A DNA stretch of 23,946 bases from a virus: the IMG/VR virus record IMGVR_UViG_3300044974_000607, positions 1 to 23,946 of that record, one strand, 5' to 3'. The notes under the pieces were generated by a model that was not told where the DNA came from, made no database searches, and worked only from the letters and a program-made list of their open reading frames with translations. Each line of letters opens with the position of its first letter. Position 1 is the stretch's first letter. This document shows, piece after piece, positions 23,598-23,946 of the stretch. The position numbers and the translations under genes were made by a program.

Positions 23598-23798
23598 TTA
23601 AAAATTACTGTTTAATTCAATGCGCATGTCGTAACCAATACCACCTGCAACAAAGTTGCCTTCGTTGTCTGGTGTTATGTCGTAACCGCGCACCTCGCAA
23701 TGTTCGTACATGACGCGCAACGCGTCTGCAATGTTTGTGAATTCAAAAAATTCAATTTCATTTTTTGTGAAGTGCTGTATTGTGAGTGTGTATGACAT
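23598..23798 (-). CDS. Small unknown protein
   Basis: A 66-residue acidic protein (starts MSYTLTIQHFTKNEIEFFEF) with a beta-like beginning, a central helix (NIADALRVMYEHCEVRGYDI) and a short Gly-rich end (GNFVAGGIGYDMRIEL). No membrane span or known motif. The ATG follows an A-rich leader. Similar small proteins are common in phage early operons; role unknown. Confidence 0.65.
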   Translation of the reverse strand: MSYTLTIQHFTKNEIEFFEFTNIADALRVMYEHCEVRGYDITPDNEGNFVAGGIGYDMRIELNSNF

Positions 23799-23799
23799 T

Positions 23800-23931
23800 T
23801 TAAAAAAGTTTTATTTGTGTTTGTGTGTTTGTTTGAATTTCTACTTTGTCCAGAATTGCAAGAACTTGTTCCTTGTTAAAGTAAGACTGCACGCCGCTTG
23901 GAATTTCTTTCTTGAGTGTTTCAACATGTGT
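23800..23931 (-). pseudogene. C-terminal part of a small protein, frame broken near the window edge
   Basis: On the leftward strand an open frame ends at TAA 23802-23800 and reads VETLKKEIPSGVQSYFNKEQ followed by VLAILDKVEIQ, which looks like a real coding sequence (short phage protein with an amphipathic 'F-x-KEQVL' helix). It has no ATG: a TAG at 23934-23932 interrupts the frame 15 bases from the window end. The last residues QTNTQTQ come from the A/C-rich leader of the next gene. Either the gene is decayed, it uses a non-ATG start (GTG at codon 14), or the last bases are an assembly error. Confidence 0.45.
23803..23829 (-). promoter_or_regulatory. A/C-rich leader overlapping a coding tail
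   Basis: The leftward strand reads CAAACACACAAACACAAATA and then an A/T-rich stretch before the ATG of the 66-residue gene. It resembles the leaders at 21808 and 23577 and overlaps the 3' end of the broken upstream frame, where it is read as QTNTQTQ. Confidence 0.35.
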
Positions 23932-23946
23932 CTAGATTCGTTGCCA

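Noticed and set aside
1-23946. tRNA genes, CRISPR arrays, insertion sequences, integrase or attachment sites
   Set aside because: No cloverleaf, no regularly spaced repeats, no transposase or integrase motif, and no long direct repeats were seen.
1-23946. Circular genome with overlapping ends
   Set aside because: The last 20 and first 20 bases do not match and a terminase is missing, so the window is a fragment.

Overview
The window is a stretch of a tailed bacteriophage genome (long-tailed, siphovirus-like), most likely one that infects Bacteroidota. No host genes, tRNAs, insertion sequences or CRISPR arrays are visible. The host assignment is an inference. It rests on the style of the fibre, tape-measure and replication proteins, the A-rich or A/C-only leaders in front of genes instead of clear Shine-Dalgarno sites, and intergenic DNA that is AT-rich. 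The phage is not complete here: no terminase, integrase or repressor is present, and both window edges cut through coding frames.

Layout. Bases 1-18183 carry rightward genes for the virion and lysis. First come the end of an unknown gene, a fibre protein, small tail or neck proteins, two large tail-tip/baseplate proteins, a small membrane protein and the tape measure (2-10856). Next is a head block: XkdF-like maturation protease, scaffold and major capsid protein (10960-13220). Two small structural proteins follow, then a very long portal-containing protein (14226-16619), a probable head-tail connector, and a compact lysis cassette: two small overlapping ORFs, a holin-like membrane protein and an M15 peptidase endolysin. 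Hairpin terminators cut this long run into units, so that scaffold, capsid and the next structural gene sit in their own terminator-bounded cassette.

Bases 18180-23946 carry leftward genes for DNA metabolism. In transcription order, right to left: small unknown proteins, a Rad52/Sak-like annealing protein with a YqaJ nuclease (a two-component recombination system), a DUF6291/DnaD-like replication protein, a DnaB-type helicase, a small unknown protein, a NinG-like nuclease, two small membrane proteins and an unknown protein. The two blocks converge and share a TTAA at their stop codons, with no spacer.

The points most worth a second look are: (1) apparent complete absence of several 4-base palindromes (GATC, AGCT, CCGG; CTAG only in the last 15 bases) in about 24 kb; (2) a portal protein fused to two further head-morphogenesis domains, with a run of 11 A exactly at the boundary where any slip would release a portal-only protein; (3) terminator-isolated capsid cassette and tail-before-head gene order; (4) a broken reading frame at the right edge. 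I did not find a defence system or other clearly new machinery. All counts were made by eye and need a computed check.
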